Below, piece after piece: positions 54,383 to 64,000 of a DNA stretch of 64,000 nucleotides; within the stretch, counting starts at the first letter, position 1; each line of letters begins with the position of its first letter. The notes under the pieces were generated by a model. The model had not been told where the DNA came from. It was given only the letters and a program-made list of their open reading frames with translations, and made no database searches. The stretch comes from a gamma proteobacterium NOR5-3 (lineage in GTDB: Bacteria; Pseudomonadota; Gammaproteobacteria; Pseudomonadales; Halieaceae), in contig DS999405.1 of assembly GCA_000158155.1 (NCBI GenBank), positions 195,811 to 259,810 on the forward strand, in the 5' to 3' direction. The position numbers were made by a program, and so were the translations under genes.

Positions 54383-54904
54383 ATGTTGTACAGACTTGGA
54401 GATGACACTCCGGTACTTGAGGGTGAAGGGCATTTTGTTGCACCCAACGCTGCCGTCATAGGTCGGGTAAGGCTGGGTGACAAAAGCAGTGTCTGGTTCT
54501 CCTGCGTTTTACGCGCCGATGTGGAATCCATAGAAATTGGCGCGGGAACCAATATTCAGGACGGCACAGTGATCCACGCCGATCCGGGCTTTCCTGCGCG
54601 TATTGGCGACAATGTGACGGTGGGCCACAATGCGATGATTCACGGCTGCACCATCGGTGATGGCACGCTTGTGGGCATCAATGCGGTGGTTCTCAACGGT
54701 GCCACCATCGGCAAAGGTTGCCTTATTGGCGCCAATGCCCTGGTCACTGAAGGTATGGATATTCCCGATGGCTCCCTGGTGATGGGCTCCCCCGCAGTCG
54801 TGCGCAAGACCCTAAGCGCGGATCAGCAAGCGATGCTCGCTCTTAATGCAGAGCATTATTCGAGCAATGCGGAACGCTTTAACCGCGATCTCGAGGCGCT
54901 TTAG
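54383..54904 (+). CDS. Gamma-carbonic anhydrase family hexapeptide protein
   Basis: 173 residues of left-handed beta-helix repeats (I-G-A-G-T-N, I-G-D-N-V-T-V-G-H, I-G-D-G-T-L-V-G-I-N) with the zinc histidines in V-I-H-A-D, V-G-H-N-A-M-I-H-G. Like YrdA/CaiE. Carbonic anhydrase activity is not certain for this branch. Its stop overlaps the DUF1289 start. Confidence 0.9.
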   Translation: MLYRLGDDTPVLEGEGHFVAPNAAVIGRVRLGDKSSVWFSCVLRADVESIEIGAGTNIQDGTVIHADPGFPARIGDNVTVGHNAMIHGCTIGDGTLVGINAVVLNGATIGKGCLIGANALVTEGMDIPDGSLVMGSPAVVRKTLSADQQAMLALNAEHYSSNAERFNRDLEAL

Positions 54905-55131
54905 TGATGAGTGACACTGAGCAGAAAAAGCCGGTAGAAGTCGGTCCGGCGGAGCCGGCTTCGCCCTGTATCTCGGTTTGCGCGTTGGACGAGAACGATA
55001 TCTGTATGGGTTGTTATCGCAGCGCGCAGGAGATCACTGACTGGTTCATGGCAGATGCCGCCGGCAAGACCGAGATGCTGGAGCGAGCCCGAGCGCGCCG
55101 CGAAGCCGATAGCCCGATTCGCCTGCTTTAA
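54904..55131 (+). CDS. DUF1289 protein
   Basis: 75 residues. The core is S-P-C-I-S-V-C-A-L-D and I-C-M-G-C-Y-R-S-A-Q-E-I-T-D-W, four cysteines typical of the family, a small Fe-S- or zinc-binding module. It overlaps the upstream gene by one base, so is coupled to it. Function unknown. Confidence 0.9.
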   Translation: MMSDTEQKKPVEVGPAEPASPCISVCALDENDICMGCYRSAQEITDWFMADAAGKTEMLERARARREADSPIRLL

Positions 55132-55156
55132 AGCGTGGTTCCGTAAACCCCGAGGC

Positions 55157-56413
55157 TTATTCCGACGGCCTGCCGCGAACGGCTCGGACGACGTTGCCCT
55201 GAAGCTCCAGAATCTCAAAGCAGTAGTTGCCAATGCGCAGTCCTGCGTTGGCATCCGGGAATGACTCAAGGTATTCAAGCACCAGGCCCGACAGCGTCTT
55301 GGGTCCGTCCGTAGGTAGCTCCCATTTCAGCGCTTTGTTGATGTCCCGCACACTGGCGCCCCCATCAAAGACGTAGCTGCCATCGCGTTGGGGGTAGATT
55401 TCGTCGGAGTTGTCATTCAGGTTCGACGTGAATTCACCCACAATTTCTTCGAGAATGTCAGCCACGGCAACCAGGCCGATAACATCGCCATATTCATCTA
55501 CCACCAGCGCCAGACGAAACTTCTTTTGCTGAAAGTTTCTAAGCTGGGTGTGCAGGGGAGTGCTTTCGGGGATGAAGTACGGTTTGTCCAACACATTTAA
55601 CAAGCCGCTTCTGGACAGGCCATCGCGGTCCACGATGCGACTGACATTTCTCAGGTGCAGTACACCCTCGATGTTGTTACTGTCTTCGCGCCATACAGGC
55701 AGCAATGTGTGACTACTGCGGTGGATGGTTTCCAGAATGCTGTCGTCGCTGGCATCCAGGTCAATACCGTAAAACTCATTTCGTGGAACCATGATGTCGT
55801 CTACGGTGACACCTTCCAGGTCCAGGATGTTGACTAGCATGCCGCGGTGGCGCTGAGGAATCATGGCGCCGGGGTCAGAGACGATGGTTCGTAGTTCCTC
55901 CCGGGAGACCTTGTCCTCGCCGGCTTCGTTCATGTCTACGCCGAGTATGCGCAGCAGGCCATTGGTCACCCAGTTGACTGTGGCTACGAGCGGTATGAGT
56001 AAACGCATAAGCGGCAGCAGAATCACGCTCGCCGGGAATGCGATTTTCTCCGGGTACAGTGCGGCGATGGTTTTGGGTGTTACCTCGGCAAAAATCAATA
56101 TCACCAGGGTGAGCAGGATGGTCGCGATAACGATCCCTGCGTCTCCGTAAAGCCTGATGGCAATCACCGTTGCTATGGCTGACGCCGCAATATTGACCAA
56201 ATTGTTGCCGATAAGAATTAGGCCGATGAGCCGATCCGGGCGTTCCAGGAGCTTACTCGCGCGCAGGGCGCCTTTGTGATGCTGCTTGCGCAGGTGTTTC
56301 AGGCGATAACGGTTGAGGGACATCATCCCTGTTTCGGAGCTTGAGAAGAAGCCGGAAAGAAGGATCAAGGCAGCAAGCACGCCAAACAACAGGCCCAGAG
56401 GTGCGTCGTTCAA
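55157..56413 (-). CDS. CorC/HlyC family protein with DUF21 and CBS domains
   Basis: 418 residues. DUF21 membrane domain with four helices (about 7-30, 60-80, 88-110, 123-145; F-S-S-S-E-T-G-M near 25), a CBS pair (V-P-R-N-E-F-Y near 210, V-V-D-E-Y-G-D-V-I-G-L-V near 305), then a CorC_HlyC transporter-associated domain. YfjD/CNNM-like; magnesium or cobalt efflux has been proposed. It precedes ypjD on the same strand, one base apart, as in E. coli yfjD-ypjD. Confidence 0.9.
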   Translation of the reverse strand: MNDAPLGLLFGVLAALILLSGFFSSSETGMMSLNRYRLKHLRKQHHKGALRASKLLERPDRLIGLILIGNNLVNIAASAIATVIAIRLYGDAGIVIATILLTLVILIFAEVTPKTIAALYPEKIAFPASVILLPLMRLLIPLVATVNWVTNGLLRILGVDMNEAGEDKVSREELRTIVSDPGAMIPQRHRGMLVNILDLEGVTVDDIMVPRNEFYGIDLDASDDSILETIHRSSHTLLPVWREDSNNIEGVLHLRNVSRIVDRDGLSRSGLLNVLDKPYFIPESTPLHTQLRNFQQKKFRLALVVDEYGDVIGLVAVADILEEIVGEFTSNLNDNSDEIYPQRDGSYVFDGGASVRDINKALKWELPTDGPKTLSGLVLEYLESFPDANAGLRIGNYCFEILELQGNVVRAVRGRPSE

Positions 56414-56414
56414 A

Positions 56415-57218
56415 TCAGCCTCTCTTTAGAACCAGTTCAAGAACAAGCTTGGAGCCCAGGAAAGCCAGCATCAGGACAGTGGAGCCGGTCACGGTGAGCC
56501 GTACTGCAGTCTGGCTGCGCCAGCCCAGCCAGTGGCGACCCCAGAGCAGCACCGCGAACAGGGCCCACGCGGCAATACTGAGAATGGTTTTGTGCACAAG
56601 GTGCTGGGCGAAAATATCGTCCATGAATATGACGCCGGTGCCGATAGACAGAGTCAGGCCGATGAAGCCTACCCAGATCAGCTCGAAGAGCATGCTTTCC
56701 ATCAGCTGCAGGGGTGGAAGGAAGCTCAAAAGTCCTCCCATTTGACGTCGCTTTAACTGCGCGTCCTGCGCCGCAAGCAATGCCGCCTGAATCGCAGCCA
56801 GTGTCAGTAGTGAGTAGGCGACCACGGAGCTGCCAATATGCGCCGCGACGCCCAGCGGGAACATGTGGTCCCGCGAACCGGTGTCCGGGCCGAGGGTTGC
56901 GATGAGTACCGCCACCGCTGACAGGGGGAAAAGAATCACCAGAAGGTTTTGCAGCGGACGTTTAATGAGTGCCAGCAGGCAGGCGCAGTTGATGCCCAGA
57001 AAAATAAGCGAGAATATTCTGAAGAACCCAAAGTTCATGTCGCCGTGGTCGTAGATGTTGTGCCAGGTGAGGTAGGCGTGACAGCCCAGGGCGAAAACGC
57101 CGATGATCACCAGGCTGCGGCTGAGACTGCCCCGCTGCTGGAGAACGCTCGCTATTTGAAGGCCCGCAGCGGCGAGATATAGCAGTGCAGCAATGACGGC
57201 AATAAAAGCTATGGACAT
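56415..57218 (-). CDS. ypjD: CcsA/YpjD-type cytochrome c assembly-like membrane protein
   Basis: 267 residues, about eight membrane helices, with the family pattern G-S-S-V-V-A-Y-S and H-W-L-G-W. The position upstream of and divergent from ffh, beside a CorC-like gene, is the classical ypjD neighbourhood. Haem handling is inferred from CcsA relatives. Confidence 0.88.
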   Translation of the reverse strand: MSIAFIAVIAALLYLAAAGLQIASVLQQRGSLSRSLVIIGVFALGCHAYLTWHNIYDHGDMNFGFFRIFSLIFLGINCACLLALIKRPLQNLLVILFPLSAVAVLIATLGPDTGSRDHMFPLGVAAHIGSSVVAYSLLTLAAIQAALLAAQDAQLKRRQMGGLLSFLPPLQLMESMLFELIWVGFIGLTLSIGTGVIFMDDIFAQHLVHKTILSIAAWALFAVLLWGRHWLGWRSQTAVRLTVTGSTVLMLAFLGSKLVLELVLKRG

Positions 57219-57334
57219 GGATTTGGGGGCCGGCTCCGCGGCGCGTATACTTGCGCACCCTTGTACCGACTTGTTACTGCGTAATCAATAGCGCGCTTGA
57301 CTTGAGTGCGCGTTCTAATAGGACGTTTTACCAC

Positions 57335-58708
57335 ATGTTCCAGAATCTTTCCGAGCGATTAACCCAAAGCCTGAGAGCCGTTACCGGCAAGGCGCGCCTC
57401 AGTGAAGAGAATATTCAGGGCACTTTGAGAGAAGTGCGTATGGCCTTACTGGAGGCTGATGTCGCGCTGCCCGTGGTTGTGCAGTTCGTCAAGTCAGTAA
57501 AGCAGCGTGCTTTGGGTCAGGAGGTGATGAGCAGTCTTAGCCCGGGACAGGCTTTCCTGAAGATCGTTCAGGCCGAGCTGGAGTCCGTGATGGGCTCCGC
57601 CAACGAAGGTTTGAACCTGGCGACCCAGCCCCCGGCGGTCATTTTGTTGGCCGGACTTCAGGGAGCCGGTAAAACCACCTCCGCTGCAAAGCTCGCCAAG
57701 CTGCTCAAGGAGCGGGACAAGAAGAAAGTGACGGTGGTGTCTGCCGATGTCTACCGCCCGGCGGCGATTAAGCAGCTTGAGACCCTGGCAGCTGAAATTG
57801 GTGTGGACTTCTTTCCCTCTACGGTAGATCAAAAACCGGTGGACATTGCTCTGGCTGCGCGGGAGCACGCCAGAATCCAGTTCAGCGATGTGCTCATTGT
57901 CGATACGGCGGGACGACTGGCAGTAGACGAAGCCATGATGGCGGAGATCGCTGAGCTCGAAAAGGCCGTGACGCCGGTTGAGACATTGTTTGTTGTTGAT
58001 GCCATGACGGGACAGGATGCAGCCAACACCGCCAAGGCGTTTGGTGAGGCTCTGCCGCTCACCGGTGTGATTCTCACGAAGGTCGATGCCGATAGCCGCG
58101 GTGGTGCGGCGTTATCCGTGCGGCAGGTTACCGGTAAGCCGATCAAGTTCCTCGGCGTAGGCGAAAAAACCGAGGCGCTGGATCCTTTTCACCCGGACCG
58201 ATTGGCCTCGCGAATCCTCGGTATGGGCGACGTACTGTCTCTCATCGAGGAGGTGGAGCAGAAGGTTGACCGTGTAAAAGCCGAAAAACTCGCTCGAAAG
58301 GTCAAAAAAGGCAAGAAATTTGATCTCGAGGATCTGCGGGATCAGCTGCAGCAAATGAACAACATGGGCGGCATGGCGAGCATGTTGGACAAAATGCCCG
58401 GCATGTCGGGCATGGCACAGGCTGCCCAGGCCCAGATCGACAACAAGGCTTTTTCGCGCATGGAGGCGATGATCAACTCCATGACGCCGCGGGAGCGGCG
58501 CAACCCCGAGTTAATTCAGGGCACTCGCAAGCGCCGTATTACCCAGGGTTCGGGCACGCAGGTACAGGATCTGAACCGCCTTCTGAAGCAGCACAAGCAG
58601 ATGGCCAAAATGATGAAGAAAATGAAGGGCGGTGGCATGGAAAAGATGATGCGCGGCATGGGGGGGATGATGCCCCCGGGCGGAGGCGGCTTTCCGCCTA
58701 TGCGCTAG
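57335..58708 (+). CDS. ffh: Signal recognition particle GTPase Ffh
   Basis: About 457 residues from ATG 57335. N-domain, GTPase with G-L-Q-G-A-G-K-T-T, D-T-A-G-R and T-K-V-D-A-D motifs, then the methionine-rich M-domain (M-x-x-M-x-x-M patterns to the end). Binds 4.5S RNA and signal sequences. The frame is open to 57251 but the start M-F-Q-N-L matches the family. Confidence 0.95.
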   Translation: MFQNLSERLTQSLRAVTGKARLSEENIQGTLREVRMALLEADVALPVVVQFVKSVKQRALGQEVMSSLSPGQAFLKIVQAELESVMGSANEGLNLATQPPAVILLAGLQGAGKTTSAAKLAKLLKERDKKKVTVVSADVYRPAAIKQLETLAAEIGVDFFPSTVDQKPVDIALAAREHARIQFSDVLIVDTAGRLAVDEAMMAEIAELEKAVTPVETLFVVDAMTGQDAANTAKAFGEALPLTGVILTKVDADSRGGAALSVRQVTGKPIKFLGVGEKTEALDPFHPDRLASRILGMGDVLSLIEEVEQKVDRVKAEKLARKVKKGKKFDLEDLRDQLQQMNNMGGMASMLDKMPGMSGMAQAAQAQIDNKAFSRMEAMINSMTPRERRNPELIQGTRKRRITQGSGTQVQDLNRLLKQHKQMAKMMKKMKGGGMEKMMRGMGGMMPPGGGGFPPMR

Positions 58709-58932
58709 CGCTTCAAAGCTTCCCTAAGCACCCGCAGATACTGGAAAAATCACTTTTCAGAGGGCTTTCATCAGGCCCCTATATTCTGTATGATGCGCCA
58801 CCTTTCGCAGGGGCCCGGAAAGCATTGGCTTGACGGTGACCCGAAACTATCGAGTATTTGTCGATAATTTGTGCCCGGACGCCGGTGATGGCGGCCAGTT
58901 ACAGGTTTTCGCAGGAGTGAGTTGGCAAGGCA

Positions 58933-59199
58933 ATGGTAACGATTCGACTGTCACGCAGTGGCGCAAAAAAACGTCCTTTTTATCACCTGACGGTAACCGA
59001 TAGTCGCAGATCTCGCGATGGTCGTTTCATCGAGCGCGTAGGGTTTTTCAACCCTGTTGCCCGCGGTCAGGAAGAGCGTCTGCGCGTTGATCGCGCACGC
59101 ATTGAGTACTGGCAGGGTCAGGGCGCGCAATTGTCTGCTCGCGTAGCGAAGCTTCTGAGCGTCGCCGAGTCCAGCAGCGAAGCCGCCGACGCGGCCTAA
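58933..59199 (+). CDS. rpsP: Ribosomal protein S16
   Basis: 88 residues; [16 protein letters not shown] and the G-F-F-N-P segment identify it. First gene of rpsP-rimM-trmD-rplS. The 224-base gap after ffh contains a TATGAT -10-like box at 58789-58794, probably part of the operon promoter. Confidence 0.97.
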   Translation: MVTIRLSRSGAKKRPFYHLTVTDSRRSRDGRFIERVGFFNPVARGQEERLRVDRARIEYWQGQGAQLSARVAKLLSVAESSSEAADAA

Positions 59200-59211
59200 G
59201 GCCTCTCGGGC

Positions 59212-59751
59212 ATGAGTTCGCCCGAGGAAAACATGTTACTCGCCGGGAAGATCACCGGCGCTTATGGCATTAAGGGCTGGGTCAAACTACATGCGTTTAC
59301 CGACCCGCCTCAGAATTTCTTCGCTTTTAGCCGTCATCAGATAGAGCGGCAAGGGCGTACCGAGTCGATCCAGTTCGCCGATGGACGGGCTCAGGGAAAA
59401 GGTTTGATTGCGAGGGTCGTAGGGGTGGATTCCCGAACGGACGCCGAGCTGCTAAGGGGCACACAGATCTGGGTTCCTAAAGAGGAGTTACCGGAGCTGG
59501 GCCCTGATGATTATTACTGGCACCAGTTGCAGGGCTTGCAGGTGTGGAGTCAACACGAAGGGCAGTCTTTACTGCTGGGCGTGGTCGACCATCTCCTGGA
59601 AACCGGAGCCAATGATGTGCTGGTGCTGCGTCCCTGTGATGGCAGCATAGATAAGCGAGAGCGGCTTATCCCTTATCTACCCGATGATGTTGTTCAGGGG
59701 ATAGATATAGAAGCGGGAAGCATGACCGTAGTTTGGCACCCGGAAGATTAA
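59212..59751 (+). CDS. rimM: 16S rRNA processing protein RimM
   Basis: 179 residues. N-terminal barrel ([15 protein letters not shown]) and C-terminal PRC-like region ([21 protein letters not shown]). Assists 30S maturation with S19. The stop TAA overlaps the trmD ATG by one base. Confidence 0.95.
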   Translation: MSSPEENMLLAGKITGAYGIKGWVKLHAFTDPPQNFFAFSRHQIERQGRTESIQFADGRAQGKGLIARVVGVDSRTDAELLRGTQIWVPKEELPELGPDDYYWHQLQGLQVWSQHEGQSLLLGVVDHLLETGANDVLVLRPCDGSIDKRERLIPYLPDDVVQGIDIEAGSMTVVWHPED

Positions 59752-60500
59752 TGCGGGTTGCGCTGGTCACTCTTTTTCCGGAGACGCTCGGCTTGGTCAG
59801 TGCAATGGGTGTCACCGGACGGGCGGTGCGTGATGAGCGGTTGAGTGTCACCGCCATAAACCCTCGGGATTACACCGAGGATCGTCATCGCAGTGTGGAC
59901 GATCGGCCCTACGGGGGCGGTCCCGGTATGGTGATGAGGCCTGAGCCTCTCGCCGCTGCGGTGAAGGCAGGCAGGGAGTTTGCAGGTGCAGGTGCGCCGG
60001 TCATCTATCTGTCACCCCAGGGGCGCAGGTTTGACCATGCGAAAGCACGAAAGCTGGCAGAACTGCCGGGAATGATATTGCTTGCAGGCCGTTATGAAGG
60101 TGTAGACGAGCGGCTTGTAAAGACGTCGGTGGATGAGGAACTCTCCATCGGTGATTATGTGTTGAGCGGTGGGGAGTTGGCAGCACTGGTGGTTGTAGAT
60201 GCGGTCTCGCGCCTCCTGCCAGGAGTATTGGGTCACGAAGACTCAGCGAACGAGGACTCGTTCGCACAGGGCTTGTTGGATTGCCCGCACTTCACCCGGC
60301 CAGAGCAGTATGCCGGTGAAGATGTTCCGGCAGTGCTGCTTAGCGGTGATCATGCCGCGATCAGGCGCTGGAGGTTGAAGCAGTCCCTGGGCAGGACCTG
60401 GGAAAGGCGTCCTGATTTGCTCGAGGACTTGCAGCGTACTAGAGCGCTGACTGCCGAGGAACAACGCCTTCTGGCCGAATACCAGAGCGACCCGAGTTAG
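59751..60500 (+). CDS. trmD: tRNA (guanine-N1)-methyltransferase
   Basis: 249 residues from the ATG at 59751; an earlier in-frame codon at 59733 lies inside rimM. SPOUT methyltransferase with [17 protein letters not shown] and D-Y-V-L-S-G-G-E. Methylates G37 of tRNAs read with C or G. Confidence 0.96.
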   Translation: MRVALVTLFPETLGLVSAMGVTGRAVRDERLSVTAINPRDYTEDRHRSVDDRPYGGGPGMVMRPEPLAAAVKAGREFAGAGAPVIYLSPQGRRFDHAKARKLAELPGMILLAGRYEGVDERLVKTSVDEELSIGDYVLSGGELAALVVVDAVSRLLPGVLGHEDSANEDSFAQGLLDCPHFTRPEQYAGEDVPAVLLSGDHAAIRRWRLKQSLGRTWERRPDLLEDLQRTRALTAEEQRLLAEYQSDPS

Positions 60501-60602
60501 AAGTCAGGTGATGGTGTCAGGGTTGAATGTGACACGATCGAGTGGAATATTTTATACATGGTCGTCCCCCGGGATGATCGCAGGTAGTTTGGGAGCAACA
60601 AA

Positions 60603-60956
60603 ATGAGCACCAATGCAATTATTTCTCAGCTTGACGCTGAGCAAATGGACAAGGAACTGCCGGAGTTTGCCCCCGGCGACACCGTAGTCGTTCAGGTTAA
60701 AGTGAAAGAGGGTACCCGTGAGCGTCTTCAGGCGTTTGAGGGTGTTGTGCTGGGTAAGCGCAATCGCGGCCTGAATTCTGCGTTCACCGTCCGCAAAATT
60801 TCTCACGGTGTGGGTGTTGAGCGTACGTTCCAGACCTATTCTCGTTTGCTCGAATCCATCACGGTGAAGCGTCGCGGTGACGTGCGTCAGGCAAAGCTTT
60901 ACTACTTGCGTGAGCGCTCTGGTCGGTCCGCGCGAATCAAAGAAAAGCTGGGGTGA
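60603..60956 (+). CDS. rplS: Ribosomal protein L19
   Basis: 117 residues; [17 protein letters not shown] and K-L-Y-Y-L-R-E-R are diagnostic. Last gene of the S16 operon, followed by the terminator at 60993. Confidence 0.97.
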   Translation: MSTNAIISQLDAEQMDKELPEFAPGDTVVVQVKVKEGTRERLQAFEGVVLGKRNRGLNSAFTVRKISHGVGVERTFQTYSRLLESITVKRRGDVRQAKLYYLRERSGRSARIKEKLG

Positions 60957-60992
60957 TGATCGGGCCGCTGATGCGGCTCGTCCAGATCCGAG

Positions 60993-61024
60993 AGCGGCCT
61001 TCCCTTTGGAACGGCCGCTTTTTT
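60993..61024 (+). terminator. Rho-independent terminator after rplS
   Basis: AGCGGCC (60993-60999) pairs with GGCCGCT (61013-61019); an inner TTCC/GGAA adds four pairs with a one-base bulge, and six T follow. Typical end of the ribosomal-protein operon. Confidence 0.9.
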
Positions 61025-61051
61025 GTGCCCGGGGTTTGTTAAGCTCTGGCT

Positions 61052-61960
61052 ATGTCCGATTCTGCAACAAGCACAGATTTCCCTCTTCTTGAGACCTATC
61101 TCGACGCTGTGTGGATGGAGAAGGGCTTGAGCGAGAATACCCTCGCAGCCTATCGCCGTGACCTGCAGTCGTTTGCCCGTTGGGCCTCGACGCGAAACCG
61201 TTCTACTACCAAAGTTGCTCGCACCGATATCGAGGCTTACCTTGCTTATCTGCTCGCGCACAAGCGCTCTCCGCGCTCTGCGGCGAGGGCTTTGTCCTGC
61301 CTGCGCGGCTATTACCGCCATCTCCTGCGCAGCGGCCAGCTGAAAGAGGACCCCACGCTGGGCCTTGATAGCCCTCGCCTGGGTCGGCCGTTGCCCAAGA
61401 CGTTGTCTGAAGCCGATGTGGATGCACTGCTCCAGGCGCCGAATCTTGAGGAGCTCATCGGTTTTCGTGATCGGTGCATGCTGGAGCTGTTATACGCCTG
61501 CGGCTTGCGCGTGTCCGAATTGACCGGGCTGACCGTATCCCAGCTGAGCCTTAATCAAGGGGTTGTGCGCATCAGTGGCAAGGGCGGTAAGGAGCGTTTG
61601 GTGCCGGTCGGCGAAGAGGCGTTGCATTGGCTGCAGCGGTACCTTCGCGAGATCAGGCCACAGCTTCTGGGCGAGACTTCATCCGAGGTGCTGTTTCCCA
61701 GTCGACGCGCTCAAATGATGACGCGCCAGACTTTTTGGCATCGAATCAAGCAGCACGCCATCACTGCGGGAATCCATAAGCCTATTTCGCCGCATGTGCT
61801 GAGGCATGCGTTTGCGACTCACCTGGTTAATCACGGTGCAGACTTGCGCGTGGTGCAATTGCTCCTGGGTCACAGTGACTTAAGTACAACGCAGATTTAC
61901 ACCCATGTCGCCCGCCAGCGCTTGCAAAGCCTCCACGCAAAACACCACCCTCGGGGCTGA
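61052..61960 (+). CDS. xerD: Site-specific tyrosine recombinase XerD
   Basis: 302 residues. N-terminal core-binding domain, catalytic R in C-G-L-R-V-S-E-L, K in S-G-K-G-G-K-E-R, H-x-x-R in H-V-L-R-H-A-F, H in L-L-G-H and Tyr in T-Q-I-Y-T-H. Length and sequence fit XerD rather than a phage integrase. Chromosome dimer resolution at dif. The stop is ahead of dsbC. Confidence 0.95.
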   Translation: MSDSATSTDFPLLETYLDAVWMEKGLSENTLAAYRRDLQSFARWASTRNRSTTKVARTDIEAYLAYLLAHKRSPRSAARALSCLRGYYRHLLRSGQLKEDPTLGLDSPRLGRPLPKTLSEADVDALLQAPNLEELIGFRDRCMLELLYACGLRVSELTGLTVSQLSLNQGVVRISGKGGKERLVPVGEEALHWLQRYLREIRPQLLGETSSEVLFPSRRAQMMTRQTFWHRIKQHAITAGIHKPISPHVLRHAFATHLVNHGADLRVVQLLLGHSDLSTTQIYTHVARQRLQSLHAKHHPRG

Positions 61961-62090
61961 CTTCGGCTCACCCTGTAAACTATTGCTCACAGATCGATGC
62001 CCCGATGAACTATCCGACACTGGTATGATCCAAATCTCACAGACAGTTAATAAGCCGCCTCGGGCGGAGCACTCAACAGGAAGGTTTTCT

Positions 62091-62867
62091 ATGTATTTAA
62101 GCCGTGCCCTCATCAGCCGCTCGGGACTTCGATCGCTGGCTGCAGTCGCCATGAGCCTGCTCGTCCTGACGCAGCCAGGGTACGCAGATGAAAGCGTTGA
62201 TCCTGAGATTGTGAAGCAGCTGCGCTTACGATTGGGGGCTCCGCAGATTGGTTTAGAGGTGCAAAGCGTGGAAGCGAGCCAGTTACCCGGTCTCTACCGC
62301 GTGAACATCGTGTCAGGGCCCACTATTTATTCGACAGCGGAGGGGGACTACTTCATCGTTGGTGATCTTTATAACGTCGGTGTCACGGGGCTGGTGAACC
62401 TGGGTGAACAGCAGCGCTCCAACGATCGAAAAGAAGCGATTGCGGCGGTTTCTGAGGAAAATACCATTATCTTTCCGGCTGAGGGCCCCACCTTGAGCCA
62501 TATCACGGTATTTACCGATGTTTCCTGCTTCTATTGTCAGAAGCTCCATAAAGAGGTGCCGGAGTTGAACCGCCGGGGCATCGAAGTGCGATATCTCGCC
62601 TATCCCCGGCAGGGCATCGGGTCGCCGGGTTTTCGGCAGCTTGCGAGCGCCTGGTGCGCTGATGATCGTCAGGCGACGCTGACAGCCTTTAAGAACCGCG
62701 AAGAGCTGAAGGAAAATGTTTGTCCGGGCAATCCTATCGCCGAACAGTTCGCGCTGGGACAGCAACTGGGGGTCCGAGGGACGCCGGCAATTATTACCCC
62801 GGACGGCGAGATGATTCCCGGCTATCGTAGCGCTGATGATCTGGCGGCGCTTTTGGGCGTCCAGTAA
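62091..62867 (+). CDS. dsbC: Disulfide isomerase DsbC
   Basis: About 258 residues from ATG 62091 (A-G-G-A-A-G-G upstream). Signal peptide ending near G-Y-A-D, an N-terminal dimer domain, and a thioredoxin domain with the active site C-F-Y-C in F-T-D-V-S-C-F-Y-C (E. coli has C-G-Y-C) and the cis-Pro loop G-T-P-A. Corrects wrong disulfides in the periplasm. xerD-dsbC linkage is conserved. Confidence 0.93.
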   Translation: MYLSRALISRSGLRSLAAVAMSLLVLTQPGYADESVDPEIVKQLRLRLGAPQIGLEVQSVEASQLPGLYRVNIVSGPTIYSTAEGDYFIVGDLYNVGVTGLVNLGEQQRSNDRKEAIAAVSEENTIIFPAEGPTLSHITVFTDVSCFYCQKLHKEVPELNRRGIEVRYLAYPRQGIGSPGFRQLASAWCADDRQATLTAFKNREELKENVCPGNPIAEQFALGQQLGVRGTPAIITPDGEMIPGYRSADDLAALLGVQ

Positions 62868-63019
62868 CGCACTTTTTGTCATCATCCTTCGGTGTTTGCG
62901 TGGCCTTGCTTTTACGCAGGCAACGCCCCGTTTGACAGTGTCCGGCGTGGGCTTTAGTGTCCCCGCTCGATCGTTGTCGTCGCTATCGTGGCGGCCTTAC
63001 TTCAGTACAGTGAGTCCTT

Positions 63020-64000
63020 GTGGAAGAGCAATTTCAGCGCATTCAGCGCCTCCCTCCCTATGTTTTCAGCATCGTTGGCGATTTGAAGCAGGCCGCGCGT
63101 GCAGCAGGGGAGGACATTATAGATTTTGGTATGGGGAATCCGGATCAGCCCACACCCGCGCATATTGTGGACAAAATGGTGGAAGCGGCCCGGCGCCCCG
63201 ACACGCATCGCTACTCCCAATCCAAAGGCATTCCACGCTTACGTAAAGCTATTTGTGACTGGTATCGCAAGCGCTATGCGGTAGAGCTTGATCCGGAAAC
63301 GGAGGCCATTGTTACCTTGGGCTCCAAAGAGGGGCTCGCGCATTTGGCGCTGGCGACTACGGGGCCCGGGGACGCGATTCTTGTGCCCAACCCGTCTTAT
63401 CCCATTCATCCCTACGGATTTGTTATTTCCGGTGCGGATATTCGTCACGTGCCCATGGGTGATGAGAAAGAGTTTTTCGAAGAACTGGAAAACGCTATCC
63501 GCAACAGCTGGCCCAAACCCAAAATGCTGGTGCTTAACTTCCCCTCGAACCCAACAACCCATTGTGTAGAGCTGCCCTTCTTTGAAAAGGTCGTAGAGAT
63601 TGCCCGGGAGCACCAGATTTGGGTGGTGCAGGATCTAGCCTATGCAGATCTGTGTTTTGACGGCTATGTGGCGCCATCGATATTGCAGGTGGAGGGCGCG
63701 CGGGAGGTTGCTGTGGAGTTCTTCAGCATGTCCAAGAGTTATAATATGCCCGGTTGGCGCATTGGGTTTTGCTGTGGAAACGCTACCCTTGTGGGGGCTT
63801 TGGCGCGCATGAAGTCCTATCTTGATTACGGCATGTTTACGCCTATTCAGGTTGCCGCGATTGCCGCTTTGGAGGGTGATCAGAGCTGCGTGTCGCAGAT
63901 TAATACCATGTACCGGTCCCGTCGCGATGTGTTGTGCGACGGCCTGACTGCCTGCGGCTGGCCCGTTGCACCCCCGAAGGCGACCATGTTTGTGTGGGCT
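63020..64000 (+). CDS. alaC: Alanine transaminase AlaC, truncated by window end
   Basis: Opens at GTG 63020 ([16 protein letters not shown]) and runs to the last base without a stop. 327 codons of a class I/II PLP aminotransferase: [32 protein letters not shown] and the PLP-lysine in [12 protein letters not shown]. This is the AlaC-type glutamate-pyruvate aminotransferase. About 60-80 residues are missing. No strong ribosome site is seen. In relatives hom follows. Confidence 0.93.
   Translation, partial: MEEQFQRIQRLPPYVFSIVGDLKQAARAAGEDIIDFGMGNPDQPTPAHIVDKMVEAARRPDTHRYSQSKGIPRLRKAICDWYRKRYAVELDPETEAIVTLGSKEGLAHLALATTGPGDAILVPNPSYPIHPYGFVISGADIRHVPMGDEKEFFEELENAIRNSWPKPKMLVLNFPSNPTTHCVELPFFEKVVEIAREHQIWVVQDLAYADLCFDGYVAPSILQVEGAREVAVEFFSMSKSYNMPGWRIGFCCGNATLVGALARMKSYLDYGMFTPIQVAAIAALEGDQSCVSQINTMYRSRRDVLCDGLTACGWPVAPPKATMFVWA

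Overview
The window looks like an ordinary chromosomal segment of an aerobic marine gammaproteobacterium with moderately high GC. Gene order around ypjD-ffh-rpsP-rimM-trmD-rplS, queA-tgt and xerD-dsbC is typical of Gammaproteobacteria. TonB-dependent uptake, multihaem cytochromes, c-di-GMP enzymes and secreted hydrolases fit the Halieaceae (OM60/NOR5, Congregibacter-like), but the genus is an inference. No insertion sequence, prophage or CRISPR array was seen.

Layout. (1) 32-5090, minus strand: a MoxR/Bat operon (MoxR ATPase, DUF58, DUF4381, two von Willebrand A proteins, a TPR protein). (2) 5091-5415: a long inverted repeat and a bidirectional terminator. (3) 5416-17138: a purine locus. A TonB receptor (broken by a one-base frameshift), an exported cupin and allantoinase PuuE are on the minus strand. 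A secreted ADGF-type adenosine deaminase, a NUP lipoprotein, a NUP-nucleoside hydrolase fusion, an adenine deaminase and an MFS carrier are on the plus strand. Together they suggest outer-membrane capture and periplasmic breakdown of purine nucleosides, then uptake of bases. (4) 17163-23289, minus: an octahaem cytochrome of the tetrathionate-reductase family, a seven-haem cytochrome fused to a b-type membrane domain, two YeeE/YedE carriers (one with a rhodanese-like tail) and a DUF547 protein. (5) 23533-29340: 2OG-Fe(II) oxygenase, MFS, amidase, lipoprotein, SDR and CBS protein.

(6) 29754-34178: an ECF sigma factor and membrane anti-sigma factor, divergent from an exported subtilisin-like protease that carries an almost perfect four-residue repeat (V-E-x-x) running about 190 residues; an outer-membrane beta-barrel gene follows. 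Two back-to-back ECF-type promoters lie in the divergent gap. This is the best candidate for an undescribed system. (7) 34321-43170: two GGDEF-EAL proteins (one split by a frameshift) next to UDP-glucose dehydrogenase, UDP-glucuronate epimerase and GalE, a polysaccharide/c-di-GMP block. (8) 43195-46817: a penicillin-acylase-family enzyme and a ROK sugar kinase. (9) 46935-51316: PPK2, then DUF4956, a VTC-domain polyphosphate polymerase and an HlyD-like protein, the latter three behind a strong promoter overlapped by a perfect palindrome. (10) 51430-51650: tRNA-Leu(CAA) preceded by a truncated tRNA-Leu. (11) 51870-64000: housekeeping genes from queA to the edge of alaC, which runs off the window.
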